This document shows, one piece after another, positions 17,048-24,996 of a stretch of 64,000 nt of DNA. The first letter of the stretch is position 1. The number at the start of each line of letters is the position of its first letter. Under the pieces are notes generated by a model. That model was not told where the DNA came from. It made no database searches and saw only the letters and a list, made by a program, of their open reading frames with translations. The DNA is taken from the NCBI GenBank assembly GCA_937898715.1, contig CALEKA010000073.1:27738-91737 (forward strand), written 5' to 3'. A program made the translations under genes and the position numbers. Origin of the DNA: an uncultured Prevotella sp. Its GTDB lineage: Bacteria > Bacteroidota > Bacteroidia > Bacteroidales > Bacteroidaceae.

Positions 17048-19792
17048 TTACTTAGTAATAAGGTGCCACACCTCGCGCACCCAAAGTACAAGCGAAGAAC
17101 CAAGGATAATAATAATCCAGTCGGTAAGGCTAAGGCCTACCACGTTGAAGAACTGCTGGATGCCCGGCACTTCGACCATCAATACCTGACCTATGAGGAT
17201 GATCAGCACGATGGTGAGCAGACCATTGCAACCCTTGAAGTGGAGCGCACTGCGACCCGTCTTAAACGCACGAGCATTGAAGAGATAGAAGAAGTGCGTC
17301 ATGACAAACGTGGTGAAGAGCAACGTCAGCTCGTAAGCGCTCACATGGCCCTTAGCACCAAGCTGCAGGTGAAGGAGGTCCGTGAGGCTCTTTACATCAG
17401 CATGCTGGAACACGTAGAGCATGCCCACGAGTAAGAGGAAGAAGAACACGCCCACACCGATAATCTCGCGCAGCATCTCGCCGTTGAGAATGAAGTCGGT
17501 GCGACGACGCGGCTTATCGTGCATCACGCTCTCAGAGGGAGGAAGCGAAGCCAAAGCCATGGCAGCAAAAGTATCCATGATGAGGTTGATCCAAAGCATC
17601 TGAGTGACCGTAAGCGGCGACTCCGTGCCCATGAATGCACCCACCAGTACGAGCAGACAAGCGGTGACGTTGACTGTGAGCTGGAAGAGTAGGAATCGCT
17701 GAATGTTCTGATAGAGCGAACGACCCCACATGACGGCCTTGCCGATGCTCGAGAAGGAATTGTCGACGATGGTGATGTCGGAAGCCTCCTTTGCCACGCT
17801 CGTGCCATCGCCCATAGACAGACCCACGTGGGCAGCCTTCAGAGCCGGGGCATCGTTGGTACCATCGCCCGTGACAGCTACCACCTGACCCTTGCGCTGG
17901 AGCGTCTCGACGAGGCGCTTCTTGTCCATAGGGCGCGCACGGGCTATAATCTTGATGCTGAGAATGCGGTCCTCAAGTTCCTTGTCAGAAAGAGCGGCAA
18001 ACTCCGGACCCGTGATAATGGCGCTATCCGTGTCGGTCGGCTGCCAGAGACCAATCTGTCGGCCAATCTCCTTGGCAGTGCCCGGCGTGTCGCCCGTGAC
18101 AATCTTCACGCTAATGCCAGCGTCGAGACACTCCTTGACAGCAGCGGGCACGTCCTGGCGCACAGGGTCGGCTATAGCAGCAATACCCATGAAGTGCAGG
18201 CCCTGAGCCGTCACCTTACCATCAGTGATAGCCGTGGCGGCTTCAGCCTCAGTGAGCACCTGATAAGCGAAGCCAAGCGTACGCATGGCGCGATTCTGAC
18301 AGTCGGTGAGCTGGCGCTGAATCTCCTCGTGGCTCACACCACCCTGCACGTCCTTGCAGAGCGAAAGTACAATCTCGGGTGCACCCTTCACGTAGATCAC
18401 CACCTTGCCCGGAAGCTGAGCCGAGCGCACGATGGTGGCCATATACTTGCGCTCCGTAGTAAAGGGAAGTTCCTCCTTCACCTCGGCAGCCTCGCGCAGC
18501 GCTACGAAGTCCTCACCCTGCGCGTTGAGCCAGAGCAAGAGCGCACCCTCGGTGGGGTTGCCCAAGACGGAGGGATGCTCCGAGTCGGAGAGATCGAGCG
18601 CAGCAGTAGAGTTTACGGCAATGCCCTCCTTGATGAGCAGACTTTCCTCATTCTGAGCGAGCTTCTGCGACGGCAGAGCGTAGAAGAAAGTCTGGTCCAC
18701 ACGCATCTGATTCTGCGTGAGCGTACCCGTCTTGTCGGTGCAGATTACGGTGGTAGCACCCATCGTCTCGCAAGCATGCATCTTGCGCACGAGGTTGTTG
18801 GTGCGAAGCATACGGCGCATGCTGTAAGCCAAGCTCAGCGTGACGGCCATAGGAAGTCCTTCGGGCACAGCCACTACGACGAGCGTAACGGCAATCATAA
18901 GCGTCTGCAGCACATAAGCGATAAAGGCAGCAATGCCCGCGCCCGAGGTAAAGAGCGCTGTACCAGAGATAGTCTCATTGCCAATTTCAAGTCCGCTGAC
19001 GAAGCACATGATAAGGCGTCCTACGACGATCAAGGCAGCAATCACGTAGCTCGCCTTTGTGATAAGGTCGCTCAGTCCGTCGAGTTGCTCATTAAGAGGA
19101 GTCTTCACTGAAGAGTCGATCTGAGCTGCTTCAAACACCTTGCCTTGTTCCGTGTGGTCGCCTACTGCCGTCACGCGGCAGATGCCATGGCCTTCCATCA
19201 CCTTCGTGCCTTTCATCACGCGGTTGGAAGCATAGGTAGCATCAGGGTCGAAGTCGGCCTCGACGGTAGTCTTGTGGCATACGGGCTCACCTGTCAGTGT
19301 AGATTCGTCCACACTCAAGTGGGTAGCTTCGAGCAGTTCTGCGTCGGCGGGAATCTCCTGCCCAGTGGCAAGGATCACTACGTCGCCCACAACGACGTCC
19401 TTACGCGGAATTTGCGTGACATTACCATCACGCACCACCTCTACGGGCTCATCGTCGTTCACCTGATTGAGGATGCTAAATTCCTTATCCGCCTGCAGCT
19501 CGAAGTAGAAAGCGAGTCCTGTAGCCAGGAGTATGGCCACGAAGATGCCCACAGGTTCGAAGAACACTTCAGCTCCTTCGCCCAGTCCGAATCTTTCGTA
19601 GAGCGAGATGCCAATGCTCAGTGCTCCAGCAATGAGCAGAATAATAATGAGAGGATCCGAGAACTTCTCAAGAAATTGTTTCCAGAGTGGATCCTTTTCA
19701 GGCGGAGTGAGCACATTGGCTCCATCCTTCCTGCGACTCTCTTCGACTTGTGCAGCCGAAAGTCCCGAATAACGGTGCTTTTGTTGTGTCAT
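17048..19792 (-). CDS. Calcium-transporting P-type ATPase (PMCA/P2B type)
   Basis: 914 aa from ATG 19792 (MTQQKHRYSGLSAAQV). Order: cation-ATPase N-terminal region, M1-M2, actuator domain with the TGE motif in DESTLTGEPV, M4 with VVVAVPEGLPMAVTLSLA, phosphorylation motif CTDKTGTLT with D353, nucleotide-binding domain with VKGAPEIVL, the hinge VTGDGTNDAPALK, and a six-helix C-terminal transport domain. The PEGLP motif in M4 and WINLIMDTFAAMALAS in M6 fit Ca2+ ATPases of the PMCA group. It exports Ca2+ from the cytoplasm. It is preceded by its own -7 box. The upstream TerD proteins, which often bind Ca2+, make a functional link possible but unproven. Confidence 0.92.
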   Translation of the reverse strand: MTQQKHRYSGLSAAQVEESRRKDGANVLTPPEKDPLWKQFLEKFSDPLIIILLIAGALSIGISLYERFGLGEGAEVFFEPVGIFVAILLATGLAFYFELQADKEFSILNQVNDDEPVEVVRDGNVTQIPRKDVVVGDVVILATGQEIPADAELLEATHLSVDESTLTGEPVCHKTTVEADFDPDATYASNRVMKGTKVMEGHGICRVTAVGDHTEQGKVFEAAQIDSSVKTPLNEQLDGLSDLITKASYVIAALIVVGRLIMCFVSGLEIGNETISGTALFTSGAGIAAFIAYVLQTLMIAVTLVVVAVPEGLPMAVTLSLAYSMRRMLRTNNLVRKMHACETMGATTVICTDKTGTLTQNQMRVDQTFFYALPSQKLAQNEESLLIKEGIAVNSTAALDLSDSEHPSVLGNPTEGALLLWLNAQGEDFVALREAAEVKEELPFTTERKYMATIVRSAQLPGKVVIYVKGAPEIVLSLCKDVQGGVSHEEIQRQLTDCQNRAMRTLGFAYQVLTEAEAATAITDGKVTAQGLHFMGIAAIADPVRQDVPAAVKECLDAGISVKIVTGDTPGTAKEIGRQIGLWQPTDTDSAIITGPEFAALSDKELEDRILSIKIIARARPMDKKRLVETLQRKGQVVAVTGDGTNDAPALKAAHVGLSMGDGTSVAKEASDITIVDNSFSSIGKAVMWGRSLYQNIQRFLLFQLTVNVTACLLVLVGAFMGTESPLTVTQMLWINLIMDTFAAMALASLPPSESVMHDKPRRRTDFILNGEMLREIIGVGVFFFLLLVGMLYVFQHADVKSLTDLLHLQLGAKGHVSAYELTLLFTTFVMTHFFYLFNARAFKTGRSALHFKGCNGLLTIVLIILIGQVLMVEVPGIQQFFNVVGLSLTDWIIIILGSSLVLWVREVWHLITK

Positions 19793-19823
19793 GGGGTATA
19801 GGATATTTGTTGGTTTTGCACTG

Positions 19824-19831
19824 CAAATGTA
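19824..19831 (-). promoter_or_regulatory. Ca-ATPase -7 promoter element
   Basis: TACATTTG on the minus strand, 32 bp before ATG 19792. It supports this start against the longer frame to 19834. Confidence 0.55.
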
Positions 19832-19932
19832 CATTTATAATTGCTATTAAGTGCAATTTTCCCAAACGTTGCGATTAAGAAAGTGTATAAATGCTTTTTG
19901 CTGTGTGCAATATTGCAAGAAAGAAGTGTGGC

Positions 19933-20097
19933 TCAGTCGGCAAATAGACTATGAGCGAAGCTGATTACGCCCGATATAATGAATAGCCAGCCGATAAGTT
20001 TGATCACTTTGGCTTGTGTGCCTTTGGCCTTAAGCATGGCGGGCACTTTATAGGTGATAAACCATCCAATGATGATTCGCAGTATGGAGAAAATCAT
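19933..20097 (-). CDS. Small membrane protein, 54 aa
   Basis: An uninterrupted 54-codon frame from ATG 20097 to TGA at 19933, too short for usual ORF cut-offs. It begins MIFSILRIIIGWFITYKVPA, has a basic middle (MLKAKGTQAKVIK), then a second hydrophobic segment (LIGWLFIISGVISFAHSLF) and ends AD. Two TM helices with a positively charged cytoplasmic loop are predicted. It follows the small lipoprotein gene by 29 bp and is probably translated from the same mRNA. I do not recognise the family. Codon choice looks normal and the hydrophobic pattern is not that of a random frame. Confidence 0.6.
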   Translation of the reverse strand: MIFSILRIIIGWFITYKVPAMLKAKGTQAKVIKLIGWLFIISGVISFAHSLFAD

Positions 20098-20126
20098 GAG
20101 ATTGCGTAGAGAAATAGTTGTGATTG

Positions 20127-20489
20127 TCAGTCGGAAACAGCGTCGGTGAATCCTTCGATCATGCCTTTAGCTTCTCTTGCAGCATCTTTCATGCCCTGCT
20201 TCAGTGTTTTGAAAGAATGTTGCGTTTCATACCATAGGCAGGTGCCTTTTAGCTTGCCTATATGCTCTTTCTCGGCATCGGTATATTGGTCTTGATACTT
20301 ATCGAGCTCCAGATTGATTTGCTCAAGTCGCTTATCTACTTCTTGCCAATCCTGCTCAGTGTAGTCTTTGGAGTCGGCTTTTAGGTCTTCGGCGAGGTCG
20401 GTGAGTTGGTCGATAGGCTTCTGCTTAGTGTTGCACGAGAGCATAAGCATGAGAGTGATGGCTGCAATGAATAGCGTTCGTATGTTCAT
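20127..20489 (-). CDS. Small lipoprotein with helical coiled-coil body
   Basis: 120 aa from ATG 20489 (MNIRTLFIAAITLMLMLSCN). A lipobox LMLSC places the lipidated Cys at residue 19. The mature part is charged and helical (DLKADSKDYTEQDWQEVDKR, QINLELDKYQDQYTDAEKEH), with a heptad-like pattern suggesting a short coiled coil in the periplasm. It is the first gene after the terminator that closes the Ter operon and so is probably separately transcribed; no clean -7 box is visible. Function unknown; similar small DUF6565-like lipoproteins occur in Bacteroidales (family name from memory, unverified). Confidence 0.7.
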   Translation of the reverse strand: MNIRTLFIAAITLMLMLSCNTKQKPIDQLTDLAEDLKADSKDYTEQDWQEVDKRLEQINLELDKYQDQYTDAEKEHIGKLKGTCLWYETQHSFKTLKQGMKDAAREAKGMIEGFTDAVSD

Positions 20490-20563
20490 AGGTGTCTGTG
20501 TATATGGGTGCAAAGAATATGTAGCGTATAATTCGATGTTATATTATATTGAACAGCGTAAGG

Positions 20564-20599
20564 AAAGGGGCATTACCTTTGGGAGGGTAATGCCCCTTT
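20564..20599 (-). terminator. Hairpin terminator closing the TerD operon
   Basis: A perfect 14-bp stem AAAGGGGCATTACC/GGTAATGCCCCTTT with an 8-nt loop lies about 130 bp after the stop of the last operon gene. The 3' side on the minus strand is TTTCCTT, a weak T tract. Confidence 0.65.
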
Positions 20600-20726
20600 G
20601 GAGTATGTGTGAAGGGAAAATACTTCACTTTATGTGAGAGAGTCAAAAAAATAGGATATGGATAAGTTCTTTCTTGTTCCGACTTATCTTATTCTCTTAT
20701 TGGATTTAACTCTCTCCATCGCGGGC

Positions 20727-21485
20727 TTAGCGAACGAGACCTTTACGATAGAGCTCGTTCACTTTGCGCTGAATCTTGGCATAAGAAGCACCGAGTTTGT
20801 CCTTACGTTCCTGGCCATTGCCATAAATGCCCTTCAGTACTTTTTGTACTTCGAGGTCGACGTCTTCAGTAGGAGTAGCGGCCGAAGTTGTGGTCTGTGT
20901 TGACTCAGAGGCTGCGCTCTTAGCCGAAGGCTGCTGGACTGTCTGCTGCGAAGCTGATGGTGTGCTAACCGAAGGGGCTGGCGTAGCGGATGGGGCGCTG
21001 GCTGGTGGAGTAGCCTCTTGCGAGGAAGCATCTGGCGTACTATCGGTCTGTTGCGTACTGTCAGCGCATTGCGTAGTGTCAGTGGGCTCGTAGGTAGTGT
21101 CGCTCACTGTGCTATCGGCAGTGGGAGCGGTCGTACTGCTGCCTCCGCAACCACGCATGGTGCCGAAGGCAATTAAGCCTGCCACTACGATTATTCCTCC
21201 TATAATGCCTAAAGTGCGCTTTCCGCTGTTTGTAGAAGTTGCTCCGCTATCGTTGGTAGTAGCACCGCCTGTAGTGGAAGTTGGGTTGGGCGTAGGCTTC
21301 GGTGTGGGACTGGGTGTAGGTTTCGAAGTGGAACTGGATGTAGGCTTCGGAGCCGGACTGGATGTAGGCTTCGGTGTGGGAGTAGCAACTGCCTCCGTCT
21401 CTTTCTCGAGATTGAACGTGCGTTTCACATGCTTCTCGAGGTTAAACGAGCGCGTGCTTTTGCGTTTGCTTTTATCTTCGTTCAT
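20727..21485 (-). CDS. Single-pass membrane linker: TerD-like FNLEK strands, TM, Cpl-7-like C-terminus
   Basis: 252 aa. Residues 12-28 hold two copies of an FNLEK motif (RSFNLEK, RTFNLEK) that mimic the first strand of the two TerD proteins encoded just upstream (RFNLNKG, RFNLKKG). Residues 35-70 are a Pro/Thr-rich linker (TPTPKPTSSPAPKPTSS). A TM helix at 91-109 follows GKR, so the basic N-terminus should be cytoplasmic. Residues 113-205 are a Ser/Thr/Ala/Pro-rich stalk, and residues 209-249 (EVQKVLKGIYGNGQERKDK...KVNELYRKGL) match the pattern of a Cpl-7 (CW_7) cell-wall-binding repeat. I infer a bridge between a cytoplasmic TerD assembly and peptidoglycan. It is the last gene of the operon, 14 bp after terD. 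Confidence 0.7.
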   Translation of the reverse strand: MNEDKSKRKSTRSFNLEKHVKRTFNLEKETEAVATPTPKPTSSPAPKPTSSSTSKPTPSPTPKPTPNPTSTTGGATTNDSGATSTNSGKRTLGIIGGIIVVAGLIAFGTMRGCGGSSTTAPTADSTVSDTTYEPTDTTQCADSTQQTDSTPDASSQEATPPASAPSATPAPSVSTPSASQQTVQQPSAKSAASESTQTTTSAATPTEDVDLEVQKVLKGIYGNGQERKDKLGASYAKIQRKVNELYRKGLVR

Positions 21486-21499
21486 GGTATGATGCAGTT

Positions 21500-22102
21500 T
21501 TATGTAAACAAATCAATGAGTGTCTGCAAGCCTCCTTCGTGACCAACACCGATAGCTTCGAACTCCCATTCGCCCTCATCGTTGAGGAAAAGTTTGGCAA
21601 ACTCTACGGCATCTTCTGATGCAAAGGCTTCATTGAGTTCATACGAACAGAGTTCTTCTCCATTGTCGGAATTAATCAGCGTGATGGTAGCGTGCTCTAC
21701 GTCGCCGAAGGAAACATTATCATAGATGGTAGCTACGAATACTATTTCTTGTACCTCGGGTCGAACCTTGTCTAAACATACATCGATAGTTTCGCCATCA
21801 CCATTATCATCTAGTTGATCTATTGAGCCCAAAACGGAACCATCTTTCGACATGGGGCGAACTTTAGCAATATAATTTTTCTTCGCTCCAAACTTGGCTT
21901 TGTCGTAGGGTTCTTGACGATTCTCTGAGTTGTAGAATACGAAGTCGGTGTCGTCTGTGACGATTCCTTCTTCACCGAGAAGGAAGGTGGAAGAGTCGAG
22001 ATCGTGATCACCAGTCCATGAGAGGTGCACTCGCAAGTTGTTGAGACCTTTGTCTTTTTCTATCTTAAAGCGGTCTCCTTTATTAAGGTTAAAACGTGCC
22101 AT
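21500..22102 (-). CDS. TerD-family stress protein, copy 2
   Basis: 200 aa, a single TerD domain. The start MARFNLNKGDRFKIEKDKGL is the paired N-terminal strands. The Ca2+-binding TerD signature is intact: DHDLDSSTF at 33-41 and DDTDFVFYNS near 50-59, with DVCLDKVRPEVQEIVFVATI and the closing EFAKLFLNDEGEWEFEAIGV downstream. TerD proteins are cytoplasmic, often membrane-associated, and linked to tellurite, phage and envelope-stress resistance; the biochemical activity is unsettled. It lies 28 bp after its paralogue and 14 bp before the membrane linker gene. None of the terC, terZ or terB genes of classical ter clusters is present. Confidence 0.93.
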   Translation of the reverse strand: MARFNLNKGDRFKIEKDKGLNNLRVHLSWTGDHDLDSSTFLLGEEGIVTDDTDFVFYNSENRQEPYDKAKFGAKKNYIAKVRPMSKDGSVLGSIDQLDDNGDGETIDVCLDKVRPEVQEIVFVATIYDNVSFGDVEHATITLINSDNGEELCSYELNEAFASEDAVEFAKLFLNDEGEWEFEAIGVGHEGGLQTLIDLFT

Positions 22103-22130
22103 AAGCGTATGTTTTTCTGATTAGAGGTAG

Positions 22131-22766
22131 TTATGCATACATATCGATGAGCGTCTGCATACCGCCATTGTAGCCTTGACCCATTGCTTCAAATTCCCAC
22201 TCGCCGTCTTCGTTGCATACGAGTTTTCCGGCTTCTACCGCGGTCTCTGAGGAGAATTTCTCCTTTAAGTCGTAGCGGCAGAGTTCTTCGCCTGTTTCTT
22301 CGTTGGTGATAACAATGGCTGGTTCGCGTACTTGGCCGAAGGTGGTGTCGTCGCCTGCTCCATGGTAGATGGTCACGCAGAAGATGATTTCGCGTATTTT
22401 CGGATTTACCTTGTCGAGGATCACATGCATTGTCTCGCTTGCATCGTCGCTTTCGGTATCCTCCTCTCCGTCGCCGAGGTCGTCGGCAGAGCCGAGTACG
22501 GAGCCATCGGCCGAGACGGGGATAGTCTCTTCGCGCCATTTCACTTTCGTACCAAATTGATCGCGATTCCAAGGTTCGCTACGTTTTTCTGAGTTATAGA
22601 ATACGAAGTCGGCATCGTCCATGATTACGCCGTCAGCCCCGAGGAGAAATGCTGAGGCATCGAGGTCGGCACCCGACTTCCAGGTTAAGTCTACTTGAAT
22701 TTTGTTCAGACCGCTTTCTTTGCTGAGCGAGAAGCGATCGCCTTTCTTAAGGTTGAAACGTCCCAT
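22131..22766 (-). CDS. TerD-family stress protein, copy 1
   Basis: 211 aa TerD domain beginning MGRFNLKKGDRFSLSKESGL. The calcium signature is GADLDASAF at 32-40 plus DDADFVFYNS at 50-59. An acidic insert (DDLGDGEEDTESDDASE, near 93-109) distinguishes it from the neighbouring copy. The C-terminus KLVCNEDGEWEFEAMGQGYN matches copy 2, so the pair arose by duplication and diverged. Placed 40 bp after the second actin-like gene, it is part of one long operon with tubulin- and actin-like NTPases. Confidence 0.93.
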   Translation of the reverse strand: MGRFNLKKGDRFSLSKESGLNKIQVDLTWKSGADLDASAFLLGADGVIMDDADFVFYNSEKRSEPWNRDQFGTKVKWREETIPVSADGSVLGSADDLGDGEEDTESDDASETMHVILDKVNPKIREIIFCVTIYHGAGDDTTFGQVREPAIVITNEETGEELCRYDLKEKFSSETAVEAGKLVCNEDGEWEFEAMGQGYNGGMQTLIDMYA

Positions 22767-22806
22767 AATGATAGAGTTTTATTGTTGTTAGTAATTTGTT
22801 TTTCCT

Positions 22807-24996
22807 TTATGCTTTGCCATAATCTTTGATTAAGGCAGTTATAGCAGTGGTGTCAGCGTCGAGATGTGCTTCTTCGATAAGGGCTTTCATGCTTTTCAGT
22901 TCGTCAATGTATTTGCGAGCTTTATCCTTATTGTGTGCGCTGACTACTGATTGCAATTCTGGGCGTATGGCTCTTTCGAGGCGGCCGCTTGCTTTAATGA
23001 GTTTTGTACAGAGAGCTGCCATTGGGCTGTTTCCCTCTTGCGCATACGTAGTCTTGGCATTATGATATTTCCCTTGCTTGAAGAGTCTGTCGGCAGAGCT
23101 GAGCTCTTTAGGTGTGTTACCACCTGAGGAATGTGTAGGGTCGCTGGACTGTGACTTTTGTTTGCCGCCAATTGTTGCTTGTTGGCTTCTGCTGTTTGTA
23201 GTTGAGGCAGGCTTGCGCTGTGCTACGGCAGTAGGCTTATAGTCCTTGAATAGAATTTCAAAATCAGCCACTTTGTCGCTAAGCCTTTCATCGTCGATGA
23301 GTCGGGATTGGCCTTGTAAGTATCGGAATTCCTTGAGAGCCTTATCATAGTCTTCCTTTATAGCTGATCGCAGTGCTGCCAAGCGGAGACGCACTTCTCT
23401 CTGAGTAATTTCAGATTGAGGTAGGGGAGAGGACGGAGTGGCAGGAGAGGTCAAGACTTGGGTACCAACAGCTGCAGTGCCTTTGTCCTTGGGCTTGTCT
23501 TCCTTAAAGTCAAAGCTCGTGGCGTTTGTCTGTACCTCTTTCAGGGTGTTAGTATTGCTATGAGCCGATGCGATGCATTCTTCCAATTTATGGAGTTCCG
23601 TATCGAAGTCAAGCACTTCAGCATTGTGCAGTTCTCTGAAAAGCCCGTCGAGCTTTGTTTGTGCCGCTTGAAGGTTGCCTTCCTCAATCTGAGCTTCTAT
23701 TTCTCGTTTGGTGATTTTGACGCGACGCACAAATCGTATAGGGGGATCCTTAGGTCCCTTTTCATGGGTATCGTCATTGTTGCCCAAGTTATCTGTGTGT
23801 GGTTGGGAATTATCCTGAGTGGTCTTTCCGCTGGGCTCTATAAGAGCTTCCGTTCCCCAGTAATAATTCTTCTTCTTCACCTGCGTGAGCAAGTTGTCGA
23901 GAATCAGTTGCTTCTCCTTTTCAGTCACCTTAATCACGTCTACAGCCCATCGGCTCTGACGGAACACTCCTTCGAAGTAGTCTGTAGCGACCTTACCAGT
24001 AAGCACCACACGGCATTGATTAGAAGTAAGTCCGCGTTTACTCAACTCATTGTTGAGATGGTACATGATGTCGCGGTTTACTTGTGCCATCATTGATGTG
24101 TCGAGTTGGCTTCGATTGATAAAATAGGGCTGTTCGGAACCATCAGACATGCGCAACGTATCATTGACGCTGGGCACTCCGCTATTCAAGAATCGCTCTG
24201 CTGCATCGTGGAGAATATCTTCTTCGCGATCGCGTTCCTTATAATTATAAGAAAAGAGGCTTCCCCAAATGATGTCGGTAGCTTGCTTCAGTCGGGGGTC
24301 AATGCCCTTTCCCTCTATCCGTACGGCATCTCCGAGCGGTTTATGTCCCTGAGTGCTGTAGAGCTGTATGAGCAAGTCTGCCTCGTCAGCCGTTACGATG
24401 GCTGTTGCCTTTGCCTGTTGGAGGTCGGATGGAGAGGTCTGTGCATCTACTACGGGCAGCAAGAGGTCTGGATAGTTGATATGCCACAGATTTTGGAATC
24501 CTCCCTCTTCAAATGGTGCAAGGATAAATCGACGCTTATTCGTGTCGAGCTCTGGTCCAAAGAGAAATACCAATGGCATCCGCGCCACATTGCTTTCAAT
24601 CGATCCGAAATGGTTGTAGAAAATATCGGAGAGTATTCTTTCTATGTAGCAACGTATGGCGTAGTATGGAAGTTTTCCGAGCGACTCGTCTCGATTCGCA
24701 AAGCGGAAGGTTCGTTTTGCTCTGCACGTCTTGAAGAGGTCGGCATAAGCGTCGGGATTCTGATTAGTACGCGCCGATTCGAGTGCAGTCTTTCCGATGA
24801 CGAATTGTCCAGCTGAGCAGAGCACGGCAAACGGCATCTCCACACCGTCGCTTCCTGGGGCATAGTCGATGAAGCGATTGTCACCATCGCTGCGGTTGTA
24901 GCGGAAGGAGATGCTTTCGCGCGTAATAGTAATTAATATGCAATAGTTATCACTCACGGTGTGATGCGTGTTAAAGTAGTGTTTAGTGCAGGGCAT
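22807..24996 (-). CDS. Second actin/Hsp70-like protein with helical C-terminus
   Basis: 729 aa, overlapping the preceding gene by 14 nt (translational coupling). Residues about 18-60 (YCILITITRESISFRYN ... FVIGKTALESA) resemble the first strands of an actin/Hsp70 ATPase, but the Gly-rich phosphate loop is not conserved. NQCRVVLTGKVATDYFEGVF near 345-364 resembles the adenosine-motif region. Residues about 430-729 are alternating charged helices with disordered Ser/Thr/Pro segments (ITKREIEAQIEEGNLQAAQ, ADRLFKQGKYHNAKTTYAQE, TPR-like). I infer a catalytically weak actin-like partner of the upstream ATPase that also serves as a scaffold. The family is not recognised with certainty; SrfB-like virulence proteins are the nearest analogy. 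Confidence 0.55.
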   Translation of the reverse strand: MPCTKHYFNTHHTVSDNYCILITITRESISFRYNRSDGDNRFIDYAPGSDGVEMPFAVLCSAGQFVIGKTALESARTNQNPDAYADLFKTCRAKRTFRFANRDESLGKLPYYAIRCYIERILSDIFYNHFGSIESNVARMPLVFLFGPELDTNKRRFILAPFEEGGFQNLWHINYPDLLLPVVDAQTSPSDLQQAKATAIVTADEADLLIQLYSTQGHKPLGDAVRIEGKGIDPRLKQATDIIWGSLFSYNYKERDREEDILHDAAERFLNSGVPSVNDTLRMSDGSEQPYFINRSQLDTSMMAQVNRDIMYHLNNELSKRGLTSNQCRVVLTGKVATDYFEGVFRQSRWAVDVIKVTEKEKQLILDNLLTQVKKKNYYWGTEALIEPSGKTTQDNSQPHTDNLGNNDDTHEKGPKDPPIRFVRRVKITKREIEAQIEEGNLQAAQTKLDGLFRELHNAEVLDFDTELHKLEECIASAHSNTNTLKEVQTNATSFDFKEDKPKDKGTAAVGTQVLTSPATPSSPLPQSEITQREVRLRLAALRSAIKEDYDKALKEFRYLQGQSRLIDDERLSDKVADFEILFKDYKPTAVAQRKPASTTNSRSQQATIGGKQKSQSSDPTHSSGGNTPKELSSADRLFKQGKYHNAKTTYAQEGNSPMAALCTKLIKASGRLERAIRPELQSVVSAHNKDKARKYIDELKSMKALIEEAHLDADTTAITALIKDYGKA

